Positions 52,515 through 61,823 of a stretch of DNA of 64,000 nt are shown here, in pieces. The stretch spans positions 868,001 through 932,000 of the forward strand of contig NZ_CP051155.1 in assembly GCF_012277275.1 (NCBI RefSeq), given 5' to 3'. The translations under genes were made by a program, and so were the position numbers. Below the pieces are notes generated by a model. That model was not told where the DNA came from. It worked only from the letters and a program-made list of their open reading frames with translations, and made no database searches. This DNA comes from Gephyromycinifex aptenodytis. Its GTDB lineage: Bacteria > Actinomycetota > Actinomycetes > Actinomycetales > Dermatophilaceae. Each line of letters opens with the position of its first letter. Positions within the stretch are counted from its first letter, which is position 1.

Positions 52515-53552
52515 ATGAGGGCATTGGCGAAGACCCACGCCGGACCGGGTCTGGAACTCATCGAGGTACCGGAGCCGGAGTGCGGCCCGGGTGACGTGAA
52601 GATCCGCGTGCAGGCTGCAGGTCTGTGCGGCACGGACCTGCACCTCGAACAATGGGATGAGTGGGCGGCGAGTCAGGTTCACCCACCGATGGCGATCGGT
52701 CACGAATTCTTCGGCGAGATCGTCGAGGTCGGCCAGGATGTGACCTCCTGCCGCGTGGGCCAGAAGGCCTCCGGCGAAGGACATGTGGTGTGCGGTACCT
52801 GCCGGAACTGCCGGGCTGGACGGCGCCAGATGTGCATCCGCGTCAACAGCGTCGGGGTGAACCGGGACGGCGCGTTCGCCGACTACGTCGTCCTGCCTGC
52901 CAGCAACGTGTGGATCCAACCGCAGGATCTGGATCCGCGGGTCGGCGCCATCTTCGACCCGCTGGGCAACGCCACCCACACCGCCTTGCAGTTCCCGCTG
53001 GTTGGTGAGGACGTGCTCATCACCGGCGCCGGGCCCATCGGGGTCATGGCCGCCGCCATCGTCCGCCACGCGGGCGCTCGGTTCGTCACCGTCACCGACG
53101 TCTCCGACTATCGCCTCGAACTAGCCCGGGCCGCTGGGGCGGACCGCGTCGTCAACGTGGCCAAGTCGCGCATCGCCGACGCCCAGCGCGAACTGGGCAT
53201 GTCCGAAGGTTTCGACGTGGCCCTGGAGATGTCCGGCAGCCCGCAAGCGCTGGCCGAGACCATCGAGAACATGAACCACGGTGGCCGTATCGCCATGCTG
53301 GGCCTGCCTCGGGAGCCGTTCGCCATCGACTTCGGCAAGGTCATCACCCACATGCTGACCATCAAGGGCGTGTACGGCCGAGAGATGTTCGAGACTTGGT
53401 ACGCGGCCTCGGCCATGATGCAAACCTCAGACCTGCTGCAACGCACCGTCAGTTCCGTCGTCACCCACGCCGTCCCGCTACAGGACTGGCCAGAAGCCTT
53501 CGCCGCTGCCCGCTCGGGCGAATGCGGCAAAGTCGTCCTCGACATCAGCTAA
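52515..53552 (+). CDS. tdh: L-threonine 3-dehydrogenase
   Basis: A 345-residue zinc medium-chain dehydrogenase that oxidises threonine to 2-amino-3-ketobutyrate with NAD+. Catalytic Zn ligands: [10 protein letters not shown] and [10 protein letters not shown]; structural zinc site [17 protein letters not shown]; Rossmann motif [23 protein letters not shown] at 52515 with AGGAG upstream. kbl starts 14 nt downstream, giving the standard two-step threonine-to-glycine operon. Confidence 0.96.
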   Translation: MRALAKTHAGPGLELIEVPEPECGPGDVKIRVQAAGLCGTDLHLEQWDEWAASQVHPPMAIGHEFFGEIVEVGQDVTSCRVGQKASGEGHVVCGTCRNCRAGRRQMCIRVNSVGVNRDGAFADYVVLPASNVWIQPQDLDPRVGAIFDPLGNATHTALQFPLVGEDVLITGAGPIGVMAAAIVRHAGARFVTVTDVSDYRLELARAAGADRVVNVAKSRIADAQRELGMSEGFDVALEMSGSPQALAETIENMNHGGRIAMLGLPREPFAIDFGKVITHMLTIKGVYGREMFETWYAASAMMQTSDLLQRTVSSVVTHAVPLQDWPEAFAAARSGECGKVVLDIS

Positions 53553-53566
53553 TCGAAGGGGCATTC

Positions 53567-54754
53567 ATGAACCCGGACTTCACCCAACAGGTGAGCGCCA
53601 CTGTGGACCAGATCCGCCAGGACGGCCTCTTCAAGAGCGAACGACGCCTGCTGACCCCGCAGTCGGCCCACATCCGCACCCCCAGCGGAGAGGCGCTCAA
53701 CTTCTGCGCTAACAACTACCTGGGCCTGGCGGACCACCCCGACGTCATCTCGGCCGCGCGTTCGGCCCTGGACGAGTGGGGTTTCGGTATGGCCAGCGTG
53801 CGGTTCATCTGCGGCACGCAAGAACTGCACAAGCAACTTGAAGCGCGGATCGCTGAACTGGTCGGGACTCAGGACGCGATCCTGTACTCCTCCTGCTTCG
53901 ACGCCAACGGAGGCGTCTTCGAGGTGCTGTTCGAGGCGGGCGACGCAATCATCTCCGACGAGTTGAACCATGCCTCGATCATCGACGGGGTGCGGCTGAG
54001 CAAGGCCGACCGTTACCGCTACCGCAACCGCGACCTGGAGGACCTGCGCACCCAGCTCGAGGCCGCCAAGGGCGCCCGGCGCATCGTCATCGTCACCGAC
54101 GGCGTCTTCTCCATGGACGGCTCGTACGCCCCGCTGGAGGGCATCTGCGACCTCGCCGACGAGTATGGGGCGCTGGTGCTGGTCGATGACTCCCACGCGG
54201 TGGGGTTCGTCGGCGAGAACGGGCGCGGCACCCACGAGTACTGCGGCGTACTGGAGCGGGTGGACCTGATCACCGGAACCTTGGGCAAGGCGCTGGGTGG
54301 CGCCTCCGGGGGCTACGTTGCCGGTGCCAGCGAGGTCGTGGAGTTGCTGCGTCAGCGTTCGCGCCCCTACCTGTTCAGCAACGCGGTGGCACCCTCGGTC
54401 GCGGCCGGTTCCTTGGCGGCGATCGAACTGGCCTTAGGCGGCTCCGAGCAACGCCAGACGCTACGCCGAAACGCCGAACTGTTCCGCAGCCTGATGGATG
54501 AGGCCGGCTTCGAGCTACTGCCCGGGAGCCACCCCATCGTGCCTGTGATGTTCCCCGGCGAAGACGGGGCCCGCCAGGCGAGCCAGATCGCGGACTCCAT
54601 GCTGGAGCGCGGCGTGTACGTCATCGCGTTCTCCTTCCCCGTTGTGCCTCGGGGCAAGGCCCGCATCCGCGTGCAACTTTCGGCTGCGCACAGCGAGCAA
54701 GACGTGCAAACCTGCGTCAAGGCTTTCATCCAGGCCCGCGACGAAGTGGTCTGA
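53567..54754 (+). CDS. kbl: 2-amino-3-ketobutyrate CoA ligase (glycine C-acetyltransferase)
   Basis: A 395-residue PLP alpha-oxoamine synthase-fold enzyme that splits 2-amino-3-ketobutyrate with CoA into glycine and acetyl-CoA. Motifs: [45 protein letters not shown] and the PLP lysine in [23 protein letters not shown] precedes the ATG. It is directly downstream of tdh and followed by a strong terminator. Confidence 0.96.
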   Translation: MNPDFTQQVSATVDQIRQDGLFKSERRLLTPQSAHIRTPSGEALNFCANNYLGLADHPDVISAARSALDEWGFGMASVRFICGTQELHKQLEARIAELVGTQDAILYSSCFDANGGVFEVLFEAGDAIISDELNHASIIDGVRLSKADRYRYRNRDLEDLRTQLEAAKGARRIVIVTDGVFSMDGSYAPLEGICDLADEYGALVLVDDSHAVGFVGENGRGTHEYCGVLERVDLITGTLGKALGGASGGYVAGASEVVELLRQRSRPYLFSNAVAPSVAAGSLAAIELALGGSEQRQTLRRNAELFRSLMDEAGFELLPGSHPIVPVMFPGEDGARQASQIADSMLERGVYVIAFSFPVVPRGKARIRVQLSAAHSEQDVQTCVKAFIQARDEVV

Positions 54755-54762
54755 CCCGTAGA

Positions 54763-54802
54763 CGTGAAGTGGGCCGGTGCAGGTGCACCGGCCCACTTCA
54801 CG
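54763..54802. terminator. 19-bp stem terminator after kbl
   Basis: Perfect 19-bp inverted repeat (CGTGAAGTGGGCCGGTGCA and its complement) with a 2-nt loop. It lies between the kbl stop and the convergent GroES-like gene, so probably acts in both directions. Confidence 0.85.
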
Positions 54803-54839
54803 TTATGCAGGGTTGGTCATGAGGTCGTCTGCGAGAGGG

Positions 54840-55184
54840 TCACAGGTAGAGGCCCGTCTGATCGGCTTCGCCCTTGGGCGCCCCCACCGCGTGCACATCG
54901 CGCTCGCGCAGCAACACATAGGTCTTGCCGTCGAGTTCCACATCTGCCTGTTCCTGCGGGTCGTACAACGCCCGATCGCCGAGCGTGACCTGCCGCACGT
55001 GCTGCCCGGTTGCTACGACCGTGGCCCAGGCCAAACGCTTGCCCAGACTTGCCGTGGCAGGGATGAGCAGCCCACCACCGCTTTGCCGCTCCCCGTCGCT
55101 TTCTTCGCGAAACAGGAGCACACGGTCGTGGAGCATGCGGATAGGCAGGTCCTCTGCCGTCTGCCCGGTGGAACGTTCAGCCAC
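54840..55184 (-). CDS. GroES-like (Cpn10 fold) protein
   Basis: A 114-residue protein that keeps the Cpn10 barrel signature: IRMLHDRVLLFREESDGERQSGGGLLIP, then WATVVATGQHVRQVTLGDRALYDPQEQADVELDGKTYVLLRERDVHAV. It is longer than a standard GroES at both ends and lacks a groEL partner here, so it is a divergent paralogue, not the main co-chaperonin. Its start overlaps the end of the DUF3618 gene by 8 nt, so the two are cotranscribed. Confidence 0.8.
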   Translation of the reverse strand: MAERSTGQTAEDLPIRMLHDRVLLFREESDGERQSGGGLLIPATASLGKRLAWATVVATGQHVRQVTLGDRALYDPQEQADVELDGKTYVLLRERDVHAVGAPKGEADQTGLYL

Positions 55185-55443
55185 GAACGCGACGCACGAT
55201 GGCGACGGTCAGCAGCAGCACTGCCACTCCGGCTGCGCCGCCCACGACGTCGTACCGCAGTTCACCGGTCTCGGTGTGGGTGAACGAGTACAGCGCGCTG
55301 CGCCCTTCGGCCACCTGTCGCTTTGCGATGTTGGCAGGCTTGACCCGGTAAGCGAGCTCGTCGATCGTCGAGGCGAGACGCTCCCGGTGCTGCGCGATGT
55401 CCTTCTCGATCTGGTCCAGAGACCGATTGTCCTGCGCGCTCAT
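55177..55443 (-). CDS. DUF3618-family membrane protein
   Basis: An 88-residue protein with the conserved DUF3618 opening (SLDQIEKDIAQHRERLASTIDELAYRVKPANIAKR) and one C-terminal transmembrane helix (VVGGAAGVAVLLLTVAIVRRVRG). Members are small actinobacterial membrane proteins of unknown function. It is coupled to the GroES-like gene and divergent from bcp. Confidence 0.82.
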   Translation of the reverse strand: MSAQDNRSLDQIEKDIAQHRERLASTIDELAYRVKPANIAKRQVAEGRSALYSFTHTETGELRYDVVGGAAGVAVLLLTVAIVRRVRG

Positions 55444-55632
55444 CGGCGGCGTCCTTTCGGTTGGTTCAGCTTGTGGGTGACGACCCCACGGTCGCCATCA
55501 GCGACGATAACCTACCTGAGGGTCGCTGCGTCGTCCCCCCGCTCGGCGGGTACAGATTGTCTAGGGATGGCAAGGCTGGTTCAGGAACCATCCGGCCGGT
55601 TCCACCCGCTCCCTCCACCGCAAGGAGATTCG

Positions 55633-56112
55633 ATGCCCCGCCTGGAACTGCAGCAGGACGCCCCCGCATTCACCTTGAAGAACCAGAACGGCGAGCAGGT
55701 GTCCAGCTCGGACTTCGCCGGCCGCAAACTCGTCATCTTCTTCTACCCGGCAGCCATGACCCCTGGCTGCACGACTCAGGCCTGTGATTTTCGCGACTCT
55801 CTCGAGCCGCTGAAGACGGCCGGGTATGACGTCATCGGGATCAGCCCTGACTCCCCCGAGAAGCTGGCGGAGTTCATCGATAAGGAGCACCTGACCTACC
55901 CGTTGCTGTCCGACCCGGACAAGTCCGTGATGGAGGCCTACGGCGCGTTCGGGGAGAAGACCATGTACGGCAAAAAGGTCACCGGCGTCATCCGCTCGAC
56001 GGTTGTCCTGGATGAAGACGGAAAGATCGAACTGGCCAAGTACAACGTGCGCGCCAAGGGACACGTCGCATCGTTGGTCAAGCAGCTCGGAGTCGATGTC
56101 CCGACGGTCTAG
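55633..56112 (+). CDS. bcp: Peroxiredoxin Q/BCP (thioredoxin-dependent peroxidase)
   Basis: A 159-residue atypical 2-Cys or 1-Cys peroxiredoxin that reduces hydroperoxides. The peroxidatic Cys lies in FFYPAAMTPGCTTQACDFRDS, with a second Cys five residues later as in BCP. Also DVIGISPDSPEKLAEF and RSTVVLDEDGKI. AAGGAG stands 7 nt before the ATG at 55633. Confidence 0.95.
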   Translation: MPRLELQQDAPAFTLKNQNGEQVSSSDFAGRKLVIFFYPAAMTPGCTTQACDFRDSLEPLKTAGYDVIGISPDSPEKLAEFIDKEHLTYPLLSDPDKSVMEAYGAFGEKTMYGKKVTGVIRSTVVLDEDGKIELAKYNVRAKGHVASLVKQLGVDVPTV

Positions 56113-56169
56113 GTGCAGCCGTGGCGGTGCAGACCGCAGGCTGCGTCCCGGGTACCCTTACCGTTGCGC

Positions 56170-56249
56170 GCGGACGTGGTGGAATTGGCAGACACGCAGG
56201 ATTTAGGTTCCTGTGCTTCGGCGTGAGGGTTCGAGTCCCTCCGTCCGCA
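56170..56249 (+). tRNA. tRNA-Leu (anticodon TAG)
   Basis: Class II tRNA: acceptor GCGGACG/CGTCCGC, anticodon loop TTTAGGT (TAG) on the stem CAGGA/TCCTG, a short extra arm, T arm GAGGGTTCGAGTCCCTC, discriminator A. No CCA encoded. Confidence 0.93.
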
Positions 56250-56326
56250 CTCAATGAGGTCGGCACCAGGCCCATCTGCACCCCAGGCGGATTGTGGGTT
56301 CCTGAGCGTCTGGCGGTACGCACTCG

Positions 56327-56340
56327 CCCCTGTACAGGGG
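56327..56340. repeat. Perfect 14-bp palindrome
   Basis: CCCCTGTACAGGGG in the gap between tRNA-Leu and the broken DUF1989 gene. It could be an orphan operator or part of a tRNA-proximal terminator structure. Nothing else supports a role. Confidence 0.4.
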
Positions 56341-56401
56341 TCTGAACGCCCATACCGTGGAACCTGCGTTCGAGGTTCAAGGAACACCTCGGTTCGTCTG
56401 A

Positions 56402-56434
56402 GCAGCACTCAACGCGCACCGGGGTGAGTGCTGC
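56402..56434. terminator. Hairpin near the DUF1989 pseudogene end
   Basis: GCAGCACTCA and TGAGTGCTGC (10-bp perfect stem, 13-nt loop) 12 nt beyond the last minus-strand stop. It is probably the terminator of the now broken gene or of the tRNA-Leu transcript. Confidence 0.5.
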
Positions 56435-56446
56435 CGGGGCGGTCAG

Positions 56447-57313
56447 TCATGAACCCTGCCCGTGCTCTGCCACGCCGTCGGCAGCCCAGGACCGGCGGCG
56501 CATCCCGTTAAGACCCGAATAAGCAGCGACCCGTGGCTCGCGCCAGCCGTCGAGGGCTGCCGGCTCGGGACGGTAGACCTCGATGCCCAGAGGGCGACAC
56601 ACCTCGAGGGGGTCGCGGGCATCGGGGCCCCACATCGGGATGGACAGGTCCCCGCCGGGGCAGGTGGACAAGGCGCAGAGCAGGTCGATCTCGGCGAAGA
56701 ACTCGAAGTAGTCGCCCTTCTTCGCCGGGCAGGTCTTCATGAATTACTGGTCGGCGTCGTTGAGGCCGGTGACCTGGAAGACGTTGAGCACGTCGTGCAC
56801 GTCGTGCTCGGTCAATCCGTAGGGCGCCACTGCACGGGTGAGGTTGCTGTGACAGTGGAAGTCGAAGTCCTCGCCGGTGAGCAGGGTGTTGGTGTACGGG
56901 TCGCATCGGGTGCCCAACAGGTCGTGGACGCGCCCGCCCTCGTCGTCGGTTCCGTAGCCTGCCAGCGTGTCGTCGGTGATCGTCACCAGCGGGCGCAGAT
57001 AGGGCAGCGTGGACCAGAGCCTGTCGTGCGTGCTGACGTGGGCGGCCTGCAACTGGCGAGTCTTGGCGGCCCACAGCCGCTCACGCGGATTGTGCCGGTT
57101 CCAGATATCCAGGTCACCAACCTGAGGCCCCTCGATGGCAACGATCCGGCACAGATGCCCCTGGGGGACCTCCCAGGCGCGACCGCTGCGGATCGGGATC
57201 TCGAATGAGTCCACCAAGTCTCTTGGTGCACTAGCGATTCGCTGGTATAGGGCCCGGTCGACGTCCAGTGCGCCCCCCGGTTCCGCTTGGTATGCCGCGT
57301 CCGTCAGTCCCAT
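56447..57313 (-). pseudogene. DUF1989 urea carboxylase-associated protein with an in-frame TAA
   Basis: ATG at 57313 (AAGGAG upstream) opens a DUF1989 protein: FEIPIRSGRAWEVPQGHLCRIVAIEGPQVGDLDIWNR, then TITDDTLAGYGTDD, GTRCDPYTN and FHCHSNLTRAVAPYGL. The frame stops at TAA (56744-56746) after GLNDADQ. It continues in the same phase with FMKTCPAKKGDYFEFFAEIDLLCALSTCPGGD, the expected C-terminal part including its Cys residues. One base (TAC/TAT to TAA) explains the break. Relatives sit in urea/guanidine carboxylase clusters, and some are carboxyguanidine deiminase subunits. No carboxylase gene is present in the window. Confidence 0.85.
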
Positions 57314-57452
57314 GTCGCTGCTCCTTGGTCCGTGTGGTGGCCCGATGTGCTTGGCGAATCTGGGCCAGATCTGCTGTTCGCTGTCTGCTCTTCGACCTGG
57401 CCTACATTGCCTCGTTGTTCGCGCCTCAGCCTCACTTTGGCCCCCGACGAGG

Positions 57453-57783
<331 letters not shown>

Positions 57784-57833
57784 CGGTCTCAGGGCTGCGG
57801 CAGGCCTCCGGTGCCGGCCGCAGCCCGGGCGGG

Positions 57834-59408
57834 TTAGGTATTCGGGGCACCCAGCTCGATGCGTTGCGTCGGCTGCCAGATGTCGTGGCTGCGGTGCGTC
57901 ACCAGCACGACCGTCGCGTCCGACATGCTCCGCACCTCGGCCGCGATCTTCTCCTCGGTGACCAGGTCCAAGGCAGAAGTTGCTTCGTCCAGGACAAGGA
58001 TGGGTGCCTCCTTTAAGAAGGCGCGCGCGATAGCCACCCGCTGACGTTCCCCACCCGAGAGGGTGTTGCCCCGATGGCCGAGGGTTTGCTGTAGACCTCG
58101 CGGGTCGCGAGCGATGACATCGCCCAGCTGGGCCCGGCGTGCCGCTGCCTCGATCTGTTCCTGCGAGGCGCCGGCGTCCCCGAGTTGGATGTTCTCCGCG
58201 AGCGTGCCCGAGAACACGACCGGGTCCTGGGGAACGTAGGCGACCGACGCGGCGACATCCTCGAAGCGCTGGTCTCGTAGATCCACTCCCCCGCGTTCGA
58301 CCCGGCCCTGCTGCGGGTCGTCGAAACGCATGAGCAGACCGAGCAGGGTGCTTTTGCCGCTGCCGGTCGGCCCGGTGACGAGCACTGTTGCGCCCGGGGC
58401 GATGCGGGCGTCGAGGTCGGCCAGCACGAGATGACTGACCCCCACCAGGTCGAGCTGCACTCCGTTGCCCTTGCGGGCGACTTCCGGCTCGGGCAACGGC
58501 GGCGCGCTGCGCACTTGCTCGTACTGCGTAAGGGCGGTGCGCAGGTCGTTGATCATCACCCCGGCAAGCGCCAGCGCCTCCACCGGTGCGCACGCCCGCA
58601 AGGTGAGTACGAAAAGCGCCAGGTCTGCGGAGGGATCGTGCCCGGCCCGAACCCCGAGCAGGATCGCTACCGCTGCCAGTGGCATCAGGGTTGCCAGGCC
58701 CGATGCGAGCGTGGCGAGCGCGGCCGCCTTGTTGGTGCGGGCCAGGGCGCTCTCCTGACCCTGCCACGAAGCGACCATGCGGCTCACTGCCCGCTCGGGC
58801 CCCGCGGCACTGCGCAGCAGTTCCAGATGATCGACGAACTCCATCGAGGCGCGGGCAACGGCCTGGTCCGCAGCTCCTCTACCGTCGTCGGCCCGGCGCA
58901 GCCACGCCTGGGCGAGCCACTGCACAAGGAACGAGGCCAGCACCACGACACCGACGAGCGCGGCGGTTCCCACGCCTTCGATGATCCCGATTCCCACCAG
59001 GATGAACACCGGGATGAGGGGGGCGTGGATGAGTGCCTGCAGCTGATGGGCCGGAACGCTGAGGAATGACGGGATCACCCTGCCGGCGACCGTCCCGGCG
59101 AGCGCGCGATTACCTTCGGTAAACCAGGACAGCCGGGCGCGGGCGAAGACCGATCCCAGGCCCGCGTAGAGGTCGCCCGCGATGCGCGCACCGGTCAGGA
59201 ACCCGGCCCGTTGGACGAGCACGGTCACCCCGACGGCGAGCGCGGCGCACAGAAGCACCGCGCCCGGCGGGTCGCTGCGCGTGATGGCCCGGGCAAGGAC
59301 GATGTAGGCGCCGGCCTCGGCCACGGCGACGCACACCCAGCCGACACCGATGAGGACCAGCCGCTTGCGGGCGACCCGAGGCAGTGCCTGCAACAACGCG
59401 GCGTTCAC
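57834..59408 (-). CDS. ABC half-transporter (IrtB/YbtQ/CydC-like)
   Basis: A 524-residue fused membrane plus ATPase subunit. Six hydrophobic segments (e.g. VLIGVGWVCVAVAEAGAYIVLA, GTAALVGVVVLASFLVQWLA) are followed by a complete nucleotide domain: Walker A VTGPTGSGKSTLL, signature [15 protein letters not shown], Walker B ILVLDEATSALD, H-loop VLVTHRS. GTG start overlapping the partner gene's stop (GTGA). Paired half-transporters downstream of FecCDE genes resemble the mycobacterial IrtAB and Yersinia YbtPQ siderophore systems. CydDC-type thiol export is an alternative but fits the context less well. Confidence 0.82.
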   Translation of the reverse strand: MNAALLQALPRVARKRLVLIGVGWVCVAVAEAGAYIVLARAITRSDPPGAVLLCAALAVGVTVLVQRAGFLTGARIAGDLYAGLGSVFARARLSWFTEGNRALAGTVAGRVIPSFLSVPAHQLQALIHAPLIPVFILVGIGIIEGVGTAALVGVVVLASFLVQWLAQAWLRRADDGRGAADQAVARASMEFVDHLELLRSAAGPERAVSRMVASWQGQESALARTNKAAALATLASGLATLMPLAAVAILLGVRAGHDPSADLALFVLTLRACAPVEALALAGVMINDLRTALTQYEQVRSAPPLPEPEVARKGNGVQLDLVGVSHLVLADLDARIAPGATVLVTGPTGSGKSTLLGLLMRFDDPQQGRVERGGVDLRDQRFEDVAASVAYVPQDPVVFSGTLAENIQLGDAGASQEQIEAAARRAQLGDVIARDPRGLQQTLGHRGNTLSGGERQRVAIARAFLKEAPILVLDEATSALDLVTEEKIAAEVRSMSDATVVLVTHRSHDIWQPTQRIELGAPNT

Positions 59409-60994
59409 GGGTTTCCTCCTGCCTGGGCGATGCCGCCCTGGGCGATGGTGACGTGGTGATCCGCCGCAGCCACCACCAGCGGATCGTGGGTGACGACCAG
59501 CACCGTCTTGTCCTCGGCGTGAGCCAATCGGCGCAGGTGCGTCAGTACCTCCCGGCTCTTTTCGCCGTCGAGTGCGCTCGTGGGCTCGTCGAGCAGGATC
59601 ACCGGGGCCTGGGTGAGAAAAGCTCGGGCCAGACCGACCCTTTGCTTCTCGCCGCCGGACAGGTTGACCGTGTCCGCGCGCAGATCGATCTGGAGTCCGG
59701 CGCGGTGCAGCGCTTCGGTGAGCCGAGCGTCCGACGCGTCTGGGGCGCCGAGGGCGATGTTCTCCGCAACGGTGCCGGGCAACACGTCCGCGCCTTGCGG
59801 GACCAGGAAGGTGCCCCCATCACCCGGCAGAGCGATGAGACCACTGGTCAATTCGTCCAGCCCGGCGACGGCCCGCAGCAGCGTGCTCTTCCCGCTTCCG
59901 CTGGGTCCGCTGATCGCCGTGAGGCTGGAGCCCGGGAAGGCGTGGGAGAACGTCGGCAGAAGCACCCGATCGCCCGTTCTGAGTTCCGCCCCGACCAGCT
60001 CCAGGCACGCACCGGCTGCACCGTCGCACCGGAGCCGGGTGACCTGGACGGGGCGCTCCTGCAGCACCCCCGTGATCCGCTTCGCGGCTGCCTGACCAGA
60101 ACGGACGTAGTCCAGACCGTGCCCGAGTCGCAGCGCCGGGGTGACGATCGCCAGCCCGAAAAGCAGCATCGCGGCCAGCACCTCGGCAGATCGCTGATAC
60201 CCAAGGGCGTAGGCGATCGCGTACGTCGCCACAGCCTGTAGGGCGGCCACGGCAAGAGCTCCGATCGTGGCCACCTGCGTCACCCAGCTCAGCATCCCGT
60301 CGGTGAATCGCTTGGTGGCAGCGCCGTACTCGGCGACTGCCCCGGCTTGGGCGCTGTACATGCGGCAGGTGCGGATGCCGTTGGTGTAGTCATCCACCGC
60401 CGTGACGATCTCGTTCATGACCTGGGCGCTGCGCGTTCCATGCCGTGCCGAGGTGCGCGGCACCACCACGAGGTAGTAGAGGGCAGCCAGCAATCCCGGG
60501 ATGAGCGCCAACAGGGCCTGCGGCCCTGCCGTGCTGACGAGCAGGACCACGGTTGCCAGCGGGACGAGCGCCAGGGTGGCGATCTCCATCGGAAGGTGCG
60601 CCACGACGTTATGCAGAGCCGCTATGTCGTCGCCGACCAGACGCCGCAGCTCTTCACCGCCGTACCGGGAAAGAGTCCGCATCGGCAGGTGCGCCAGATG
60701 GGTGGCGACATCCCTTCGCAGCCGCGCCGCGAACCGCGTCTCCGCGTGATGCGCCAGCCATGAAGAGACGGCTGCGAAAGCAGCACCGGCCAGCCATGCG
60801 GCGCAGGCGCCCACCGCGATCCGCGCGCTGGACTCACCCACGAGTCGCACGATGAACCACAGCGCGCCTAGCGTGCACAGACCGCTGGCGGCGGCCGTGA
60901 TGACGGCGGCGAGCAGGAGACCCCTGGCGGGGCGCATCGCGGCGACGAATGGAGCACGACGGCTCCCGGGACTCGATGTGAGCTGCTCAGACAT
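59405..60994 (-). CDS. ABC half-transporter (IrtA/YbtP-like, no reductase domain)
   Basis: A 529-residue half-transporter. N-terminal six-helix domain (GLLLAAVITAAASGLCTLGALWFIVRLV), then the ATPase domain: [53 protein letters not shown] chose the ATG at 60994 because GAGGAGG lies just upstream. It overlaps the FecE-like gene by 8 nt and is coupled to its partner by GTGA. It lacks the siderophore-interacting reductase domain found in mycobacterial IrtA. Likely function: heterodimeric transport of a ferric or iron-free siderophore. Confidence 0.82.
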   Translation of the reverse strand: MSEQLTSSPGSRRAPFVAAMRPARGLLLAAVITAAASGLCTLGALWFIVRLVGESSARIAVGACAAWLAGAAFAAVSSWLAHHAETRFAARLRRDVATHLAHLPMRTLSRYGGEELRRLVGDDIAALHNVVAHLPMEIATLALVPLATVVLLVSTAGPQALLALIPGLLAALYYLVVVPRTSARHGTRSAQVMNEIVTAVDDYTNGIRTCRMYSAQAGAVAEYGAATKRFTDGMLSWVTQVATIGALAVAALQAVATYAIAYALGYQRSAEVLAAMLLFGLAIVTPALRLGHGLDYVRSGQAAAKRITGVLQERPVQVTRLRCDGAAGACLELVGAELRTGDRVLLPTFSHAFPGSSLTAISGPSGSGKSTLLRAVAGLDELTSGLIALPGDGGTFLVPQGADVLPGTVAENIALGAPDASDARLTEALHRAGLQIDLRADTVNLSGGEKQRVGLARAFLTQAPVILLDEPTSALDGEKSREVLTHLRRLAHAEDKTVLVVTHDPLVVAAADHHVTIAQGGIAQAGGNP

Positions 60995-61823
60995 GGGCAC
61001 CTCCTCGGCTCGAGCGCGAACGTTCACGTCCGAGCGGAACCACCTGCGGGGTGCCGGCAGCAGGATCGGCGACGATCAAGCACCGCACTCCGAAGACGTG
61101 CTCGACCATGTCGGCCGTCACCACCTCGTGCGGGGTTCCGGTGGCCACGATCTGCCCGTCCTTCATCGCGATCATGTGGGTCGCGTAGCGGGCCGCCTGA
61201 TTGAGGTCGTGCAGCACCGCCACGAGGGTCCGCCCGCGCAGGTACAGGTCGGTGAACAGTTCCAGGAGTTCGATCTGATGCCGCAGGTCCAGGAAGGTGG
61301 TCGGTTCGTCCAGGAGCAGAATGTCGGTTGCCTGCGCTAGAGCCATCGCCACCCAGACGCGCTGGCGCTGCCCCCCGGACAACTCATCGACCAGCCGCCC
61401 GGACAGGTCCTGAATACCGGTGGCGCCCATCGCGTCGAGGACAGCCTGCTCATCCGTCTTTGTCCATTGCCGGATGAGTTTCTGGTAGGGATACCTGCCG
61501 CGAGCAACGAGGTCGGCCACTCGGATCCCGTCCGGGGCCAGCGAACTCTGGGGCAGTAGGCCCAGGCGTGTGGCCACTTCCTTGGGTTTGAGGGTGTGGA
61601 TGTCGCGGCCGTCAAGAATCACCTGTCCAAGCTGCGGTTTGAGCAAGCGTGCCATCCCCCGCAGCAGGGTGGATTTCCCGCAGGCGTTGGGGCCCACGAT
61701 GACGGTGAAGGAGGTGTCGGGAATCGTGACGCACAGGTCTTGGCTGACAGGACGCTTGTCGTAACCGATGCTCAGGTGCGTGGCGTGCAGACGTGCGTCA
61801 CCGACCGTGGTGGGACGGGTCAT
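60987..61823 (-). CDS. Iron-siderophore ABC transporter ATP-binding protein (FecE/FepC type)
   Basis: A 278-residue ATPase energising ferric-siderophore import. Walker A VGPNACGKSTLLRGMARLL, Q-loop GLLPQSSLAPDGI, signature LSGGQRQRVWVAMALAQ, Walker B ILLLDEPTTFLD, H-loop VAVLHDLNQAARY. ATG at 61823 overlaps the upstream permease stop (ATGA). The family assignment is secure; the siderophore class carried cannot be read. Confidence 0.93.
   Translation of the reverse strand: MTRPTTVGDARLHATHLSIGYDKRPVSQDLCVTIPDTSFTVIVGPNACGKSTLLRGMARLLKPQLGQVILDGRDIHTLKPKEVATRLGLLPQSSLAPDGIRVADLVARGRYPYQKLIRQWTKTDEQAVLDAMGATGIQDLSGRLVDELSGGQRQRVWVAMALAQATDILLLDEPTTFLDLRHQIELLELFTDLYLRGRTLVAVLHDLNQAARYATHMIAMKDGQIVATGTPHEVVTADMVEHVFGVRCLIVADPAAGTPQVVPLGRERSRSSRGGAHV

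Noticed and set aside
56327-56340. 14-bp palindrome as a LexA-type or other known operator
   Set aside because: CCCCTGTACAGGGG does not match an actinobacterial SOS box and stands before no intact gene, so no regulator is assigned.
57834-60994. CydDC thiol exporter instead of a siderophore transporter
   Set aside because: No cytochrome bd genes are adjacent, and the genes are coupled to FecCDE. Siderophore transport is the simpler reading, although sequence alone does not exclude CydDC.
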